From Actinomycetota bacterium (GTDB taxonomy: Bacteria > Actinomycetota > CADDZG01 > WHSQ01): a stretch of DNA of 64,000 nucleotides. Positions 8,064 through 16,508 of this stretch are shown here, in pieces; the stretch's first letter is position 1; each line of letters opens with the position of its first letter. Location of the stretch: NCBI GenBank assembly GCA_009380005.1, contig WHSQ01000003.1, positions 11,224 through 75,223 of the forward strand, given 5' to 3'. The translations under genes and the position numbers were made by a program. The notes beneath the pieces are model-generated. The model saw only the letters and a program-made list of their open reading frames with translations, was not told where the DNA came from and ran no database searches.

Positions 8064-9722
8064 GTGTTCTCGAAGGTCCTGATCGCCAACCGAGGCGAGA
8101 TCGCCGTCCGTGTGGCTCGCACGTGCCGGGAGCTGGGCGTGAGCTCGGTCGCGGTGTACTCCGATCCGGACGCCGGCTCCCTGCACGCCGGATCGTGTGA
8201 CGAGGCCGTACATCTTCCCGGGCGAGCGCCCCGAGAGACGTATCTCGACGTCGACCGGCTCTTGGAGGCCGTCTCGTCGACGGGGGCCGAGGCCGTCCAC
8301 CCGGGATACGGGTTCCTGTCCGAGAACGCAGACTTCGCCGAGGCGGTGCTGGAGGCCGGTGCCGCGTGGGTGGGACCGCCCCCCGAAGCGATGCGAGCTC
8401 TGGGCGACAAGATCGGAGCGCGGCGGATAGCGGCAGCGGCCGGCGTCCCGGTGGTGCCGGGCATCTCGGAGCCGATCGAGGAAGTCGAAGTGCTCCGGAG
8501 CTTCGCGGCGGAGCACGGTTACCCGGTGGCCATCAAGGCCGCCGGTGGCGGCGGGGGAAGAGGCCTGAAGGTCGCGCGCTCGGCGGCCGAGCTCGAAGAC
8601 GCCCTCGACGCGGCGCGCCGCGAGGCCATCGCGTACTTCGGCTACGGCGCGGTCTTCGTGGAGCGTTACCTCGACGCGCCCAAGCACCTCGAGGTTCAAC
8701 TCCTGGCGCCTTCGCCGACCGAGGGGCTGTGGCTGGGCGTGCGCGATTGTTCCTATCAGCGTCGCCAGCAGAAGCTCATCGAGGAGACGCCGCCGCCGAT
8801 CTTCGCCGAACGCTCGAGCGAGATGGGCCGCGCCGCGGTTGCGATGTCGAAGGCGTCGGGCTACGTGAACGCAGGGACCGCGGAGTTCCTCGTCGATCGC
8901 GATGGGAACTTCTTCTTCTTGGAGGTCAACGCACGCCTCCAGGTCGAGCACACGGTTACGGAGGAGACCTACGGCGTGGATCTGGTCGCCTGTCAGCTGA
9001 AGATCGCGGCCGGCGAGCCGCTCGATATCTCACAGGAGGATCTGGTTGCACGGGGGCATTCGATCGAGTGCCGCATCAACGCCGAGGATCCAGTCCGCGA
9101 CTTCCTGCCGACTCCCGGCGCCCTACGTGGGTACGAGCCGCCCGCCGGCGAGGGGATCCGTGTCGATACGGGCTACCGGGCGGGCGACGAGATCCCTTCC
9201 GAGTACGACTCGCTGCTCGCGAAGGTGGTGGCGACGGGAGCCGATCGGGAGGAGGCGCGCGCCCGCATGATCGATGCGTTGAAGGAGATGGTCGTGGAAG
9301 GCGTGCCGACGACGATCCCGGCGCATCTGACGTTGCTCGAGCACGAGACCTTCAAGCGCGGAACCCACACGACCCGGACGGTGGAGGACTCGGGAGTACT
9401 CGGCGCTCCGCCCACCGATGTGCTGCTGGTGGTGGGGCGGCCGGTGCGGCTCTGGAACCCGGCTATGGCCGCCTCCGCGGCCGCGGCGATCCACGCGGGA
9501 TCGTCCGGTTCGGGAGAGGTGACGGCGCCGATGCAGGGGACGATCCTCAAGGTCCTGGTCGCCGACGGCGACGAGGTCGAGGCGGGCCGGGCCCTCTTGG
9601 TCCTCGAAGCCATGAAGATGGAAACCACGCTGGCGGCGCCCCGGGCGGGGAAGGTCGCGAGCCTGACGGCGACGGCGGGCGCGACGGTGGTGGCCGGCGA
9701 GACGCTCGCCGTCATCGAGTGA
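8064..9722 (+). CDS. Acyl-CoA carboxylase alpha subunit: biotin carboxylase fused to biotin carboxyl carrier domain
   Basis: 552-aa protein with a complete biotin carboxylase: [16 protein letters not shown] start, HPGYGFLSEN, ATP loop AGGGGGRG, EETPPPIF, and the EVNARLQVEHTVTEE catalytic region. A short linker leads to a C-terminal biotinyl domain with biotin lysine in EAMKMETT (about residue 517). At 552 aa it is shorter than many fused alpha subunits (about 590-670), mainly in the linker. It probably pairs with the beta subunit at 3554. It starts with GTG, and its stop overlaps the GTG of the following membrane-protein gene. The partial biotin carboxylase at the left edge is a different gene. 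Confidence 0.93.
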   Translation: MFSKVLIANRGEIAVRVARTCRELGVSSVAVYSDPDAGSLHAGSCDEAVHLPGRAPRETYLDVDRLLEAVSSTGAEAVHPGYGFLSENADFAEAVLEAGAAWVGPPPEAMRALGDKIGARRIAAAAGVPVVPGISEPIEEVEVLRSFAAEHGYPVAIKAAGGGGGRGLKVARSAAELEDALDAARREAIAYFGYGAVFVERYLDAPKHLEVQLLAPSPTEGLWLGVRDCSYQRRQQKLIEETPPPIFAERSSEMGRAAVAMSKASGYVNAGTAEFLVDRDGNFFFLEVNARLQVEHTVTEETYGVDLVACQLKIAAGEPLDISQEDLVARGHSIECRINAEDPVRDFLPTPGALRGYEPPAGEGIRVDTGYRAGDEIPSEYDSLLAKVVATGADREEARARMIDALKEMVVEGVPTTIPAHLTLLEHETFKRGTHTTRTVEDSGVLGAPPTDVLLVVGRPVRLWNPAMAASAAAAIHAGSSGSGEVTAPMQGTILKVLVADGDEVEAGRALLVLEAMKMETTLAAPRAGKVASLTATAGATVVAGETLAVIE

Positions 9723-11581
9723 ACGCTCTCAGCCTCTTCCTGCTCGGGGCGCAGCTGGCGGTTGCTGCGCTCGTGGGCACGTGCGCCGGCGAGCTCATCC
9801 GGCGATGGGTCCGGTGGGAGGAGGATCTCGGGGGGCCGGAGCGCGCCCTCGTGGCGCTGGGCGGCGGCGTGGCGTTCGCGGTCGCGTGCATGGTCGGCAA
9901 CGTCGTCACGGGGGGAGCGATCTTCGGCCTGCCGGGGGCGGTGCCGGCGCTCGGTGCCGTGACCGTGTACCTGGGGCGGAGTGGACTCCGGGTACGCCTT
10001 CCGCGCTCCGCACGAGATCGGTTCGCGCTCGCGCTCGCCGTGGTCGCGCTCGGCCTCCTTTACGTGGTGCCCGTGCTGGTGGCGGGCTCGGGCGTGCGTA
10101 CCGGCGATCCCCCGTGGCATCTCGGGTGGACGGAGCAGTTGCTGGGGGGCGAGGCGGTGCCGAACGGACCGGCCCCCGAGTACGGGCGCAACGCCTATCC
10201 CTGGGGTTGGCACGCGGTCCTGGCCACGCTGGTACGACTGGTTCCGGCTTCCGACCCCTTGATCGCTCACGACTCGTTGCACGTCGTGCTCGTGGGGGCG
10301 ATCCCGCTGGCCGCAGCCTGCCTGGCACGGCGAGTTCGCCGTGACGCCGGCTGGGCGGCCGCGGCCTCGGCGTCGGTCGTTGGCGGGTTCGGTTGGTTGG
10401 CGGCGCGCGAGCCCGCGTTCGATCCCAGTCCCCGCGCCGCACGCTTCGGCGCCGACCTCGTCGTTGCGTCTCCGAACTCCGTGTACGAGCTCATGCCGCC
10501 CGCACTGCCGCGCGAGCTGGGTCTCGTGCTGCTGGGACTCACGGGGTTGCTGGTGATCCGAGCCGCCGTGGAGCCGGAGCGTCGGAGCGCAGCGGGGGCC
10601 GGGGTCGCGCTCGGGATCGTAGGTCTCGTGAGCGTACCGATGTTCGTATCGGGTCTCGCCTGGACCGTCGCGGCGATGGTGATGGCCGGGCGTTCCGTTC
10701 GCAAGGTCCTCCTGCCGGTCGCCGTTGCGGCTCTCGCGACGTTCGGGCTGTGGGCGGGTCCCGTGGCCGCCAACTACTTCCGGTACGGGGGCTTCGTCGA
10801 CATCACGCCGAGCCTCGGCAAGGAGTGGCCGCTGGTGCAGTCGTTGTCGGCTTGGGGGATCCTCGTGCCGTTCGCGATCGCCGGTCTCATCGCGACGCGG
10901 CGATCGGGCGACGTCGCACGGCGGTACGTCCTGGCCTTCGCCACCGCCTCGGCCGCGCTGCTCGCATCCTCCATGTTGCGTGGAGCTCTCGACTGGAACC
11001 TCGCGGGGAACGCCACGGTGCTGCATCAGGGCCGGACCTGGCCGCCCGCGCATCTGATGGGAGCCGCTCTGGCCGGGGCCGGAGCCATGTGGGCCTGGGA
11101 CTGGGTGCGGCGTCGATCCCGACTCCTGGCCGGCCTGGGAGCGACGGCTGTGCTGGTGGCCGGCGCCGCCTCCCCGGTGCTGGCGGCCGACGCGATGGGC
11201 GAGATCCTGATGGATCGCCGAGCCGGCTTCATCTATTCGGCGCCCCAGTACCAACGCAACGGGTACCTCCGCGCCGCGGCCCTGCACCTCGATCCCGACG
11301 ACATCGTTAAGGCCTACGACGACGCCGTCGCGTTCGGCCTCTTCGAGCTCTCGGGTGCTCGCTTGTCGGACTTCGACCACAAGCGTCTCGGCGTCAACGA
11401 CCTGCGCATCCGGTACAAGGACCTGGCTCTCCGATGGGAAGCGAGGAAGCCGTTCTGTGTCACGCACGAGTTGATCACCATGGACCGCGTCACGCCGCGG
11501 CTCGAGGACTACGAGGTCATCGAGCCCGCGCTCGAGACCCGAGGGCTGATGCTCATCCGCTACCCCGAACCGACCTGCTAA
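9719..11581 (+). CDS. Large polytopic membrane protein, GT-C-like
   Basis: 620-aa protein with roughly a dozen hydrophobic segments followed by a soluble C-terminal tail of about 130 residues. An extracytoplasmic loop near 130-160 has DPPWHLGWTEQLLGG and NAYPWGWH, reminiscent of GT-C glycosyltransferases or lipid-linked-sugar enzymes. It is a paralogue of the protein at 18984: both share the H-GW loop, a GGFGWLA segment and a YGGF/HEGF-D-I/L block before an AWGI segment. The GTG start overlaps the carboxylase stop (GTGA). No canonical catalytic motif could be assigned, so the function is unknown. Confidence 0.75.
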   Translation: MNALSLFLLGAQLAVAALVGTCAGELIRRWVRWEEDLGGPERALVALGGGVAFAVACMVGNVVTGGAIFGLPGAVPALGAVTVYLGRSGLRVRLPRSARDRFALALAVVALGLLYVVPVLVAGSGVRTGDPPWHLGWTEQLLGGEAVPNGPAPEYGRNAYPWGWHAVLATLVRLVPASDPLIAHDSLHVVLVGAIPLAAACLARRVRRDAGWAAAASASVVGGFGWLAAREPAFDPSPRAARFGADLVVASPNSVYELMPPALPRELGLVLLGLTGLLVIRAAVEPERRSAAGAGVALGIVGLVSVPMFVSGLAWTVAAMVMAGRSVRKVLLPVAVAALATFGLWAGPVAANYFRYGGFVDITPSLGKEWPLVQSLSAWGILVPFAIAGLIATRRSGDVARRYVLAFATASAALLASSMLRGALDWNLAGNATVLHQGRTWPPAHLMGAALAGAGAMWAWDWVRRRSRLLAGLGATAVLVAGAASPVLAADAMGEILMDRRAGFIYSAPQYQRNGYLRAAALHLDPDDIVKAYDDAVAFGLFELSGARLSDFDHKRLGVNDLRIRYKDLALRWEARKPFCVTHELITMDRVTPRLEDYEVIEPALETRGLMLIRYPEPTC

Positions 11582-12768
11582 CCGATCAGGGCTCTCGCTA
11601 TCACCATGCGCTGGATCTCGGACGTGCCCTCGAACAACGTGTAGATCTTCGAGTCCCGGTACCATTTCTCTACCGGGAAGTCCTTGATGAACCCGTAGCC
11701 CCCCAGCACCTGGATCGCTTGTTCGGTGACCTTGACGGCGACCTCTCCGGCCTTGAGCTTGCTCATCGAACCCTCGGCCTTCTCGAACGGGCGCCCGCTC
11801 GCGGCGAGCCAGGCCGCGCGATGCACGAGCAGACGCGCGCACTCCACCTCGGTCGCCATGTCGGCCAGCGTGTTCTGGATCGATTGGTGCTGGGCGATCG
11901 GTACTCCGAACGCCTTGCGCTCCTTCGCGTAGTCGATCGCGAATTCGAGCGCGGCGCGAGCGATGCCCGTCGCCTGCGCGGCCACGGCGGGCCGGGTCAC
12001 CTCGAAGGTCCGCAGCGCGGCCGAGGCCCGGCCCGACGACTCGCCCTTACGCGCCTTCTCCAACTTTCCCTCGAGCTTGTCGAGTCCGCCCAGGACGCGG
12101 TCGGCCGGGATGCGACAGTCCTCGAGGATCACCTCGGAGGTGTCCGACGCCCGGATCCCGAGCTTCTTCTCCTTCTTGCCGGGCCTGATCCCGGGGTCGT
12201 CGCGGCTGATGATGAACGAGGCTTGGCCGCGATGCCCGAGCTCGGGGTCCACGGTCGCCACGACGACGTAGACGTTGGCGTACTGGCCGTTCGTGATGAA
12301 GACCTTGGTGCCGTTCAGGACCCACTCGTCACCGTCCCGGACGGCACGGGTCCGGAGGTTGCGCACGTCGGAGCCGGCCTGCGGCTCGGTGACCGCGAAC
12401 GCCCCGACCTCGGGCTTCTCCGGGGTCCCGAACATCTTGGGGGCCCATTCGAAGAGCTGCTCCGGCGTCCCGACGGCCGCCAGGGCCGAGAGGGGGAGTC
12501 CGGTGCCGAAGATCGCGAGCCCGATCCCCGCGCAGCCCCAGAAGGTCTCCTCCATGATCAAGGGCAGGGTCATCCCGGTGGGGTCCTGTTGCGCCTGCAG
12601 GTAGATGTCGACCGAATACAGCCCCGCCTCGGCCGCCTTCTTGACGACCGGCCACGGGAACTCCTCGCTCTCGTCGTACTCCGCAGCTACCGGCCGGATC
12701 TCCTTCTCGGCGAACTCGTGGGCCCACTTCTTGAGTTCGACCTGGTCTTCGCTGAGTGAGAAATCCAC
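11578..12768 (-). CDS. Acyl-CoA dehydrogenase
   Basis: 396-aa FAD-dependent acyl-CoA dehydrogenase that oxidises an acyl-CoA to the 2-enoyl-CoA, passing electrons to ETF. FAD/substrate motifs include AVTEPQAGSDVRNL and the FITNGQYA strand; the C-terminal signature is RDSKIYTLFEGTSEIQ, whose glutamate is the usual catalytic base position of short/medium-chain enzymes. The GTG at 12768 has GGAGG 8 nt upstream. The promoter region carries a perfect 7-bp inverted repeat shared with the divergent oxidase gene, suggesting repressor control. Its 3' end overlaps the convergent membrane-protein gene by 4 nt. Confidence 0.9.
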   Translation of the reverse strand: MDFSLSEDQVELKKWAHEFAEKEIRPVAAEYDESEEFPWPVVKKAAEAGLYSVDIYLQAQQDPTGMTLPLIMEETFWGCAGIGLAIFGTGLPLSALAAVGTPEQLFEWAPKMFGTPEKPEVGAFAVTEPQAGSDVRNLRTRAVRDGDEWVLNGTKVFITNGQYANVYVVVATVDPELGHRGQASFIISRDDPGIRPGKKEKKLGIRASDTSEVILEDCRIPADRVLGGLDKLEGKLEKARKGESSGRASAALRTFEVTRPAVAAQATGIARAALEFAIDYAKERKAFGVPIAQHQSIQNTLADMATEVECARLLVHRAAWLAASGRPFEKAEGSMSKLKAGEVAVKVTEQAIQVLGGYGFIKDFPVEKWYRDSKIYTLFEGTSEIQRMVIARALIG

Positions 12769-12790
12769 CGTCCTGACCTCCGGGTTGTAA

Positions 12791-12808
12791 CTTGACTCTT
12801 CAGTCAAG
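12791..12808. promoter_or_regulatory. Perfect inverted repeat CTTGACT-CTTC-AGTCAAG in a divergent promoter
   Basis: Two 7-bp arms separated by 4 bp lie between the divergent acyl-CoA dehydrogenase (start 12768) and oxidase-SCP2 (start 12865) genes. Each arm contains TTGACT, close to a -35 hexamer, one on each strand. This is what an operator overlapping two divergent promoters looks like, and dimeric TetR- or FadR-type repressors commonly control fatty-acid genes this way. The regulator itself is not in the window. Confidence 0.6.
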
Positions 12809-12864
12809 TTTCGTATGCGACAGGATAGACGACCGCACAGCCTGCCACCGACCCAGGGGAAGCC

Positions 12865-14136
12865 ATGGCCGACGAGCTGGACCGATCCGAGACCATCTCC
12901 TACGACCGCCTCTACCGGCTGTGGGAGCAGAACCCGTGGAGCGCCACCGCGATCGACTTCACGGTCGACGCCGAGCACTGGCAGACGAAGCTGGACGAGC
13001 GCCAGCGGGAATCAGCGCTGTGGAATTACGCCATGTTCCTCGTCGGGGAAGAGGCGGTCGCGCGCACGCTGACCCCCGTTCTGGACGCGGCTCCCGAGCG
13101 TGCGCAGTCCATCTTCCTGTCCACACAGATCGTCGACGAGTCCCGGCATCACGTCTTCTTCGACCGGTTCATGCGCGAGGTCGCGGGACAGGGCACCGAC
13201 ATCGACTCGACGTTGAAGTCCATGGACCGGTTCCTGACGTGGGGGTTCCAGCAGACCTTCGCCGAGCTCGACCGGATCACGGAAGCCCTCCACAAGAAAC
13301 CGAAGGACAGACCTCTGCTGGCTCAAGCGATCGCGCTCTACCACGTCATCATCGAAGGCGTCCTGGCGATCCCGGGGCAGCACTTCATCCAACGCTACGT
13401 CGAGCGTTACGAGATCCTGCCGGGTTTCCGCGAGGGGATCAACCATGTATCGCGCGACGAGTCCCGTCACGTCGCGTTCGGCATCAAGTTCCTGGGCGAT
13501 CTGATCCGGCAGGACCCCGAGTGTCGTTCCGCCGCGATCGAACTCTGGGACCGGGCACTGCGCTGGTCGATCGGCGTCTTCGTGCCACCGGACCGCGATC
13601 CCGCGTACGCGGAGTGCTTCGGCTTCACGCTCGAGGAGATATTCGCCTTCGGCATGCGCTCCTTCGAGACGAAGCTCAAGCGGCTCGGCATAGACCCCGA
13701 CGAGATCGCCATCATGCGCTACGAAGCGCGCGACGAGAGCTACGAGGAGCGCGCTCGACGCGCTTGGGTCCTGATCCATGCCGGCGTTCTGGGTGACGAC
13801 CGACGTGACCCGGAACTCGACGACGAAGCTTTCGAGATCCTCTTCGATGGGATGACCCGAGTCGTCGATATCGACGTGGCGCGACAGCTGGGTGGTCCGA
13901 TCGCGTGGAACTTCCCGGATGCCGAGCCGTGGCACCTGGTCGTGACGAACGGCCACATCGAAGCGAAGCCCGGTGGGGTCGGTGATGCTGCGTTGACCCT
14001 CGAGACGTCTTCCGCCGACTTCGCTCGTCTCGCCGTCGGCCGTACCGATCCACGCTGGGCTCTCTTGAAGCGGAGGCTTAAAGTGCAGGGGACGCTGGGA
14101 GCGAAGGCGAAGCTCCCGAAACTCTTCCGTTCCTAA
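12865..14136 (+). CDS. R2-like ligand-binding oxidase fused to an SCP2 sterol-carrier domain
   Basis: 423 aa. The first 300 residues match the ribonucleotide-reductase-R2-like ligand-binding oxidases (R2lox), which hold a Mn/Fe site and a long-chain fatty-acid-like ligand. Metal ligands fit E62, E92, H95, E164, E199 and H202. V65 and Y159 sit exactly where R2lox proteins form the Tyr-Val ether crosslink. From about residue 310 the sequence changes to an SCP2-like domain (LFDGMTRVVDIDVARQ, then WHLVVTNGHIEAKPG). The fusion joins a lipid-binding oxidase to a lipid/acyl-CoA carrier. It lies between two acyl-CoA dehydrogenase genes. The physiological substrate of R2lox is not established. Confidence 0.85.
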   Translation: MADELDRSETISYDRLYRLWEQNPWSATAIDFTVDAEHWQTKLDERQRESALWNYAMFLVGEEAVARTLTPVLDAAPERAQSIFLSTQIVDESRHHVFFDRFMREVAGQGTDIDSTLKSMDRFLTWGFQQTFAELDRITEALHKKPKDRPLLAQAIALYHVIIEGVLAIPGQHFIQRYVERYEILPGFREGINHVSRDESRHVAFGIKFLGDLIRQDPECRSAAIELWDRALRWSIGVFVPPDRDPAYAECFGFTLEEIFAFGMRSFETKLKRLGIDPDEIAIMRYEARDESYEERARRAWVLIHAGVLGDDRRDPELDDEAFEILFDGMTRVVDIDVARQLGGPIAWNFPDAEPWHLVVTNGHIEAKPGGVGDAALTLETSSADFARLAVGRTDPRWALLKRRLKVQGTLGAKAKLPKLFRS

Positions 14137-14146
14137 AGAGGCATCG

Positions 14147-15301
14147 ATGGACTTCGACATCTCCGACGAACAGAGACGATTCCAAGGCGTCGTCCGATCG
14201 TTCGTCGACGACGCGATCCGGCCGAACGTCGAGGCGTGGGACAGATCGCACGAGCTGCCGATGGATGCGGTTCGCCAGATGGCGGAGCTCGGTCTCTTCG
14301 GGCTCCCTTTTCCGGAGGAGTTCGGCGGGTCGGGCTCGGATTTCCTGACCCTTTGCCTGGCCATCGAGGAGATCGCGCGCGTCGACTCGTCGCTGGCCAT
14401 CACCCTCGAGGCAGCTGTCGGGTTGGGCTCGATGCCCGTTTACCGCTTCGGCTCGGAGTCGCAACGCAAGGAGCTGCTCCCCGAGCTCGCCGCCGGCGAG
14501 GCGCTGGCCGCCTTCGGGTTGACCGAGCCGGGCGGCGGATCCGACGCCGGCGCAACCCGCACGAGGGCCCGCCAGGATGGCGGCGAGTGGGTCATCAACG
14601 GCTCGAAGTCCTTCATAACCAACTCCGGGACGCCGATCACCAAGTTCGTCACGATCACCGCCATCACGGGTGAGGTCGACGGGAACAAGGAGATCACCGC
14701 GATCGTCGTCCCCAACGGAACGAGGGGCTTCGAGGTCGGGAAGGCTTATCGGAAGATGGGTTGGCATCATTCGGACACCCACGAGCTCGCGTTCAGCGAT
14801 TGTCGAGTCCCGCTCGACAACCAGTTGGGGGAGCGCGGCCAGGGCTTCCGCAACTTCTTAGAGATCCTCGACGACGGGCGGATCGCCATCGCCGCCCTCG
14901 CGGTGGGGCTTGCCCAGGGATGCCTCGATGAAAGCGTGAAGTACGTCCACGAGCGCACCGCGTTCGGACGGCCGATCGGCAGCTTCCAGGCGCTGCAGTT
15001 CAAGATCGCGGACATGGCGACCAAGGTCGAGCTGGCCCGGACGATGTACTACAAGGCCGCCTGGCTGAAGGAGAAGGAAAGTCCCTACAAGAAGGAGGCC
15101 GCGATGGCGAAGCTGTACGCGTCGGAGATCGCGGTCGATGTTGCTCGGGAGGCGGTTCAGGTTCATGGTGGCTACGGCTATATCGAGGAATTCGATGTCT
15201 GCCGTCACTTCAGGGATTCCAAGATCCTGGAGATCGGTGAGGGGACCTCTGAGATCATGCGGATCCTGATCGCACGCTCACTCGGGCTGCCCGAGGCTTG
15301 A
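14147..15301 (+). CDS. Acyl-CoA dehydrogenase
   Basis: 384-aa FAD-dependent acyl-CoA dehydrogenase of the usual length, beginning MDFDISDEQRRFQG. Motifs are FGLTEPGGGSDAGATRTRA, the FITNSG strand, the arginine-containing HERTAFGRPIGSFQ helix and the C-terminal EIGEGTSEIMR with the catalytic glutamate. It follows the oxidase-SCP2 gene by 10 nt with AGAGG before the ATG, so the two are probably co-transcribed from the operator-containing promoter. Chain length or branched-chain specificity cannot be told from sequence. Confidence 0.92.
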   Translation: MDFDISDEQRRFQGVVRSFVDDAIRPNVEAWDRSHELPMDAVRQMAELGLFGLPFPEEFGGSGSDFLTLCLAIEEIARVDSSLAITLEAAVGLGSMPVYRFGSESQRKELLPELAAGEALAAFGLTEPGGGSDAGATRTRARQDGGEWVINGSKSFITNSGTPITKFVTITAITGEVDGNKEITAIVVPNGTRGFEVGKAYRKMGWHHSDTHELAFSDCRVPLDNQLGERGQGFRNFLEILDDGRIAIAALAVGLAQGCLDESVKYVHERTAFGRPIGSFQALQFKIADMATKVELARTMYYKAAWLKEKESPYKKEAAMAKLYASEIAVDVAREAVQVHGGYGYIEEFDVCRHFRDSKILEIGEGTSEIMRILIARSLGLPEA

Positions 15302-15308
15302 TCGCGTC

Positions 15309-16499
15309 GTGACCCGCGTCGCCGGGACTCTCATCACCGACCAGGCGGAGTTGGATCGCGTCATCGAGGCGGCGCGTGCCCAACACCGGATCGGGCTGGA
15401 TACGGAATTCATGCGCGAGCGGACCTATGCGCCGCGGTTATGTCTCGTGCAGGTCGCGATCGGCCAAGAGGTGGCACTGATCGATCCTCTAGCCGGCGTC
15501 GACCTCGCCGGGATCGCCGAGCTCGTGGCCGATCCCGAGATAGAGACGGTGCTGCACGCGGCGAAACAGGACCTCGAGATCTTCTACCTCGGGTTCGGAA
15601 CGAAGCCCGTGAACGTCTTCGACGTGCAGCTGGCGGCAGGCTTCGCCGGTCTCGGAGCATCGCTTCCGTACGGGCGCGTGGTCGAAGAGACGACCGGTAC
15701 GCGGTTGGAGAAGGGTGAGTCGTACACGGACTGGTGCCGGCGACCCCTTACGGAGGCACAGATGCGTTACGCGGGTGACGACGTCCGGTACCTGATCCAG
15801 ATAGCCGATGACCTACTGATCAGGTTGCGGCAGCAGGGACGCGAAGACTGGGCACGGGAGGAGATGCGCGTCGCTCTGGAAGACGAGAACGCCTACGCGG
15901 GTGACCCCGACGAGGCGTGGCGGAGGGTCTCGGGCCGCGGGAGCCTCTCGGGCCGGCAGCTCACGGTCCTGGTCGAGCTCGCCCGCTGGCGGGAGCGAAC
16001 GGCCGCCCGGCGGGACATCCCCCGGGGCTGGGTCCTGAAGGACGTGGCGCTGGTGGAGATCGCACGCCGGCGCCCCCGGACCAAGGGCCAGCTGAAGGCC
16101 ATCCGGGGGATCAACGAGAAGGACGCCGAACGGATGTCGCCGGAGATCATCGCCGCGGTCGGGCGGGGGCTCGACGCTCCCGAGGTGGCCCAGCGCCCGC
16201 CACCGCCTCGTGCCGCACAGGCCCGGGCCCGGATGCTCTCCGGGCTCGCCGACGCCTTGGTCCGTGCCCGGTCTCAGCATGCCGGCATCGCGCCCGAGCT
16301 CGTGGCGACCCGGGGAGAGTTGGAGGCCGTGGTGCTCGATCTGGTGACGACCGGCGTGGACGATTCCGGCCACCGTCTGCTGCGGGGCTGGCGCCGGGAG
16401 CTGGCGGGCCAAGCCGTGCTGGACCTGGCCCAGGGCCGTATCGCCGTGAGAGCGATACCCCGGCCCCCCTATGTCGAAGAAGTCCCGCTGGGGGTGTAG
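15309..16499 (+). CDS. rnd: Ribonuclease D
   Basis: 396-aa 3'-5' exoribonuclease of the DEDDy family acting in tRNA and other structured RNA maturation. Exo motif I is IGLDTEFMRERTY (D, E), exo II lies in the TVLHAAKQDLEIF segment, and exo III is YAGDDVRYL. An HRDC domain follows (about 210-290, LARWRERTAARRDIPRGWVL). The GTG start lies 7 nt after the dehydrogenase stop. The next gene, a NYN-LOTUS protein, begins 9 nt downstream, so two RNA-acting proteins share a transcript. Confidence 0.93.
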   Translation: MTRVAGTLITDQAELDRVIEAARAQHRIGLDTEFMRERTYAPRLCLVQVAIGQEVALIDPLAGVDLAGIAELVADPEIETVLHAAKQDLEIFYLGFGTKPVNVFDVQLAAGFAGLGASLPYGRVVEETTGTRLEKGESYTDWCRRPLTEAQMRYAGDDVRYLIQIADDLLIRLRQQGREDWAREEMRVALEDENAYAGDPDEAWRRVSGRGSLSGRQLTVLVELARWRERTAARRDIPRGWVLKDVALVEIARRRPRTKGQLKAIRGINEKDAERMSPEIIAAVGRGLDAPEVAQRPPPPRAAQARARMLSGLADALVRARSQHAGIAPELVATRGELEAVVLDLVTTGVDDSGHRLLRGWRRELAGQAVLDLAQGRIAVRAIPRPPYVEEVPLGV

Positions 16500-16508
16500 A
16501 GATACGGC

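Noticed and set aside
8366-9718. Open frame continuing upstream of the membrane-protein gene across the biotin carboxylase
   Set aside because: It is an Arg/Gly-rich shadow of the carboxylase in another frame; the GTG at 9719 overlapping the stop is the natural start.
3554-9722. Firm assignment as methylcrotonyl-CoA carboxylase (liuBD)
   Set aside because: Gene order suggests it, but the beta subunit lacks residues I could call diagnostic for methylcrotonyl-CoA and the HMG-CoA lyase has an altered active site; kept as generic acyl-CoA carboxylase.
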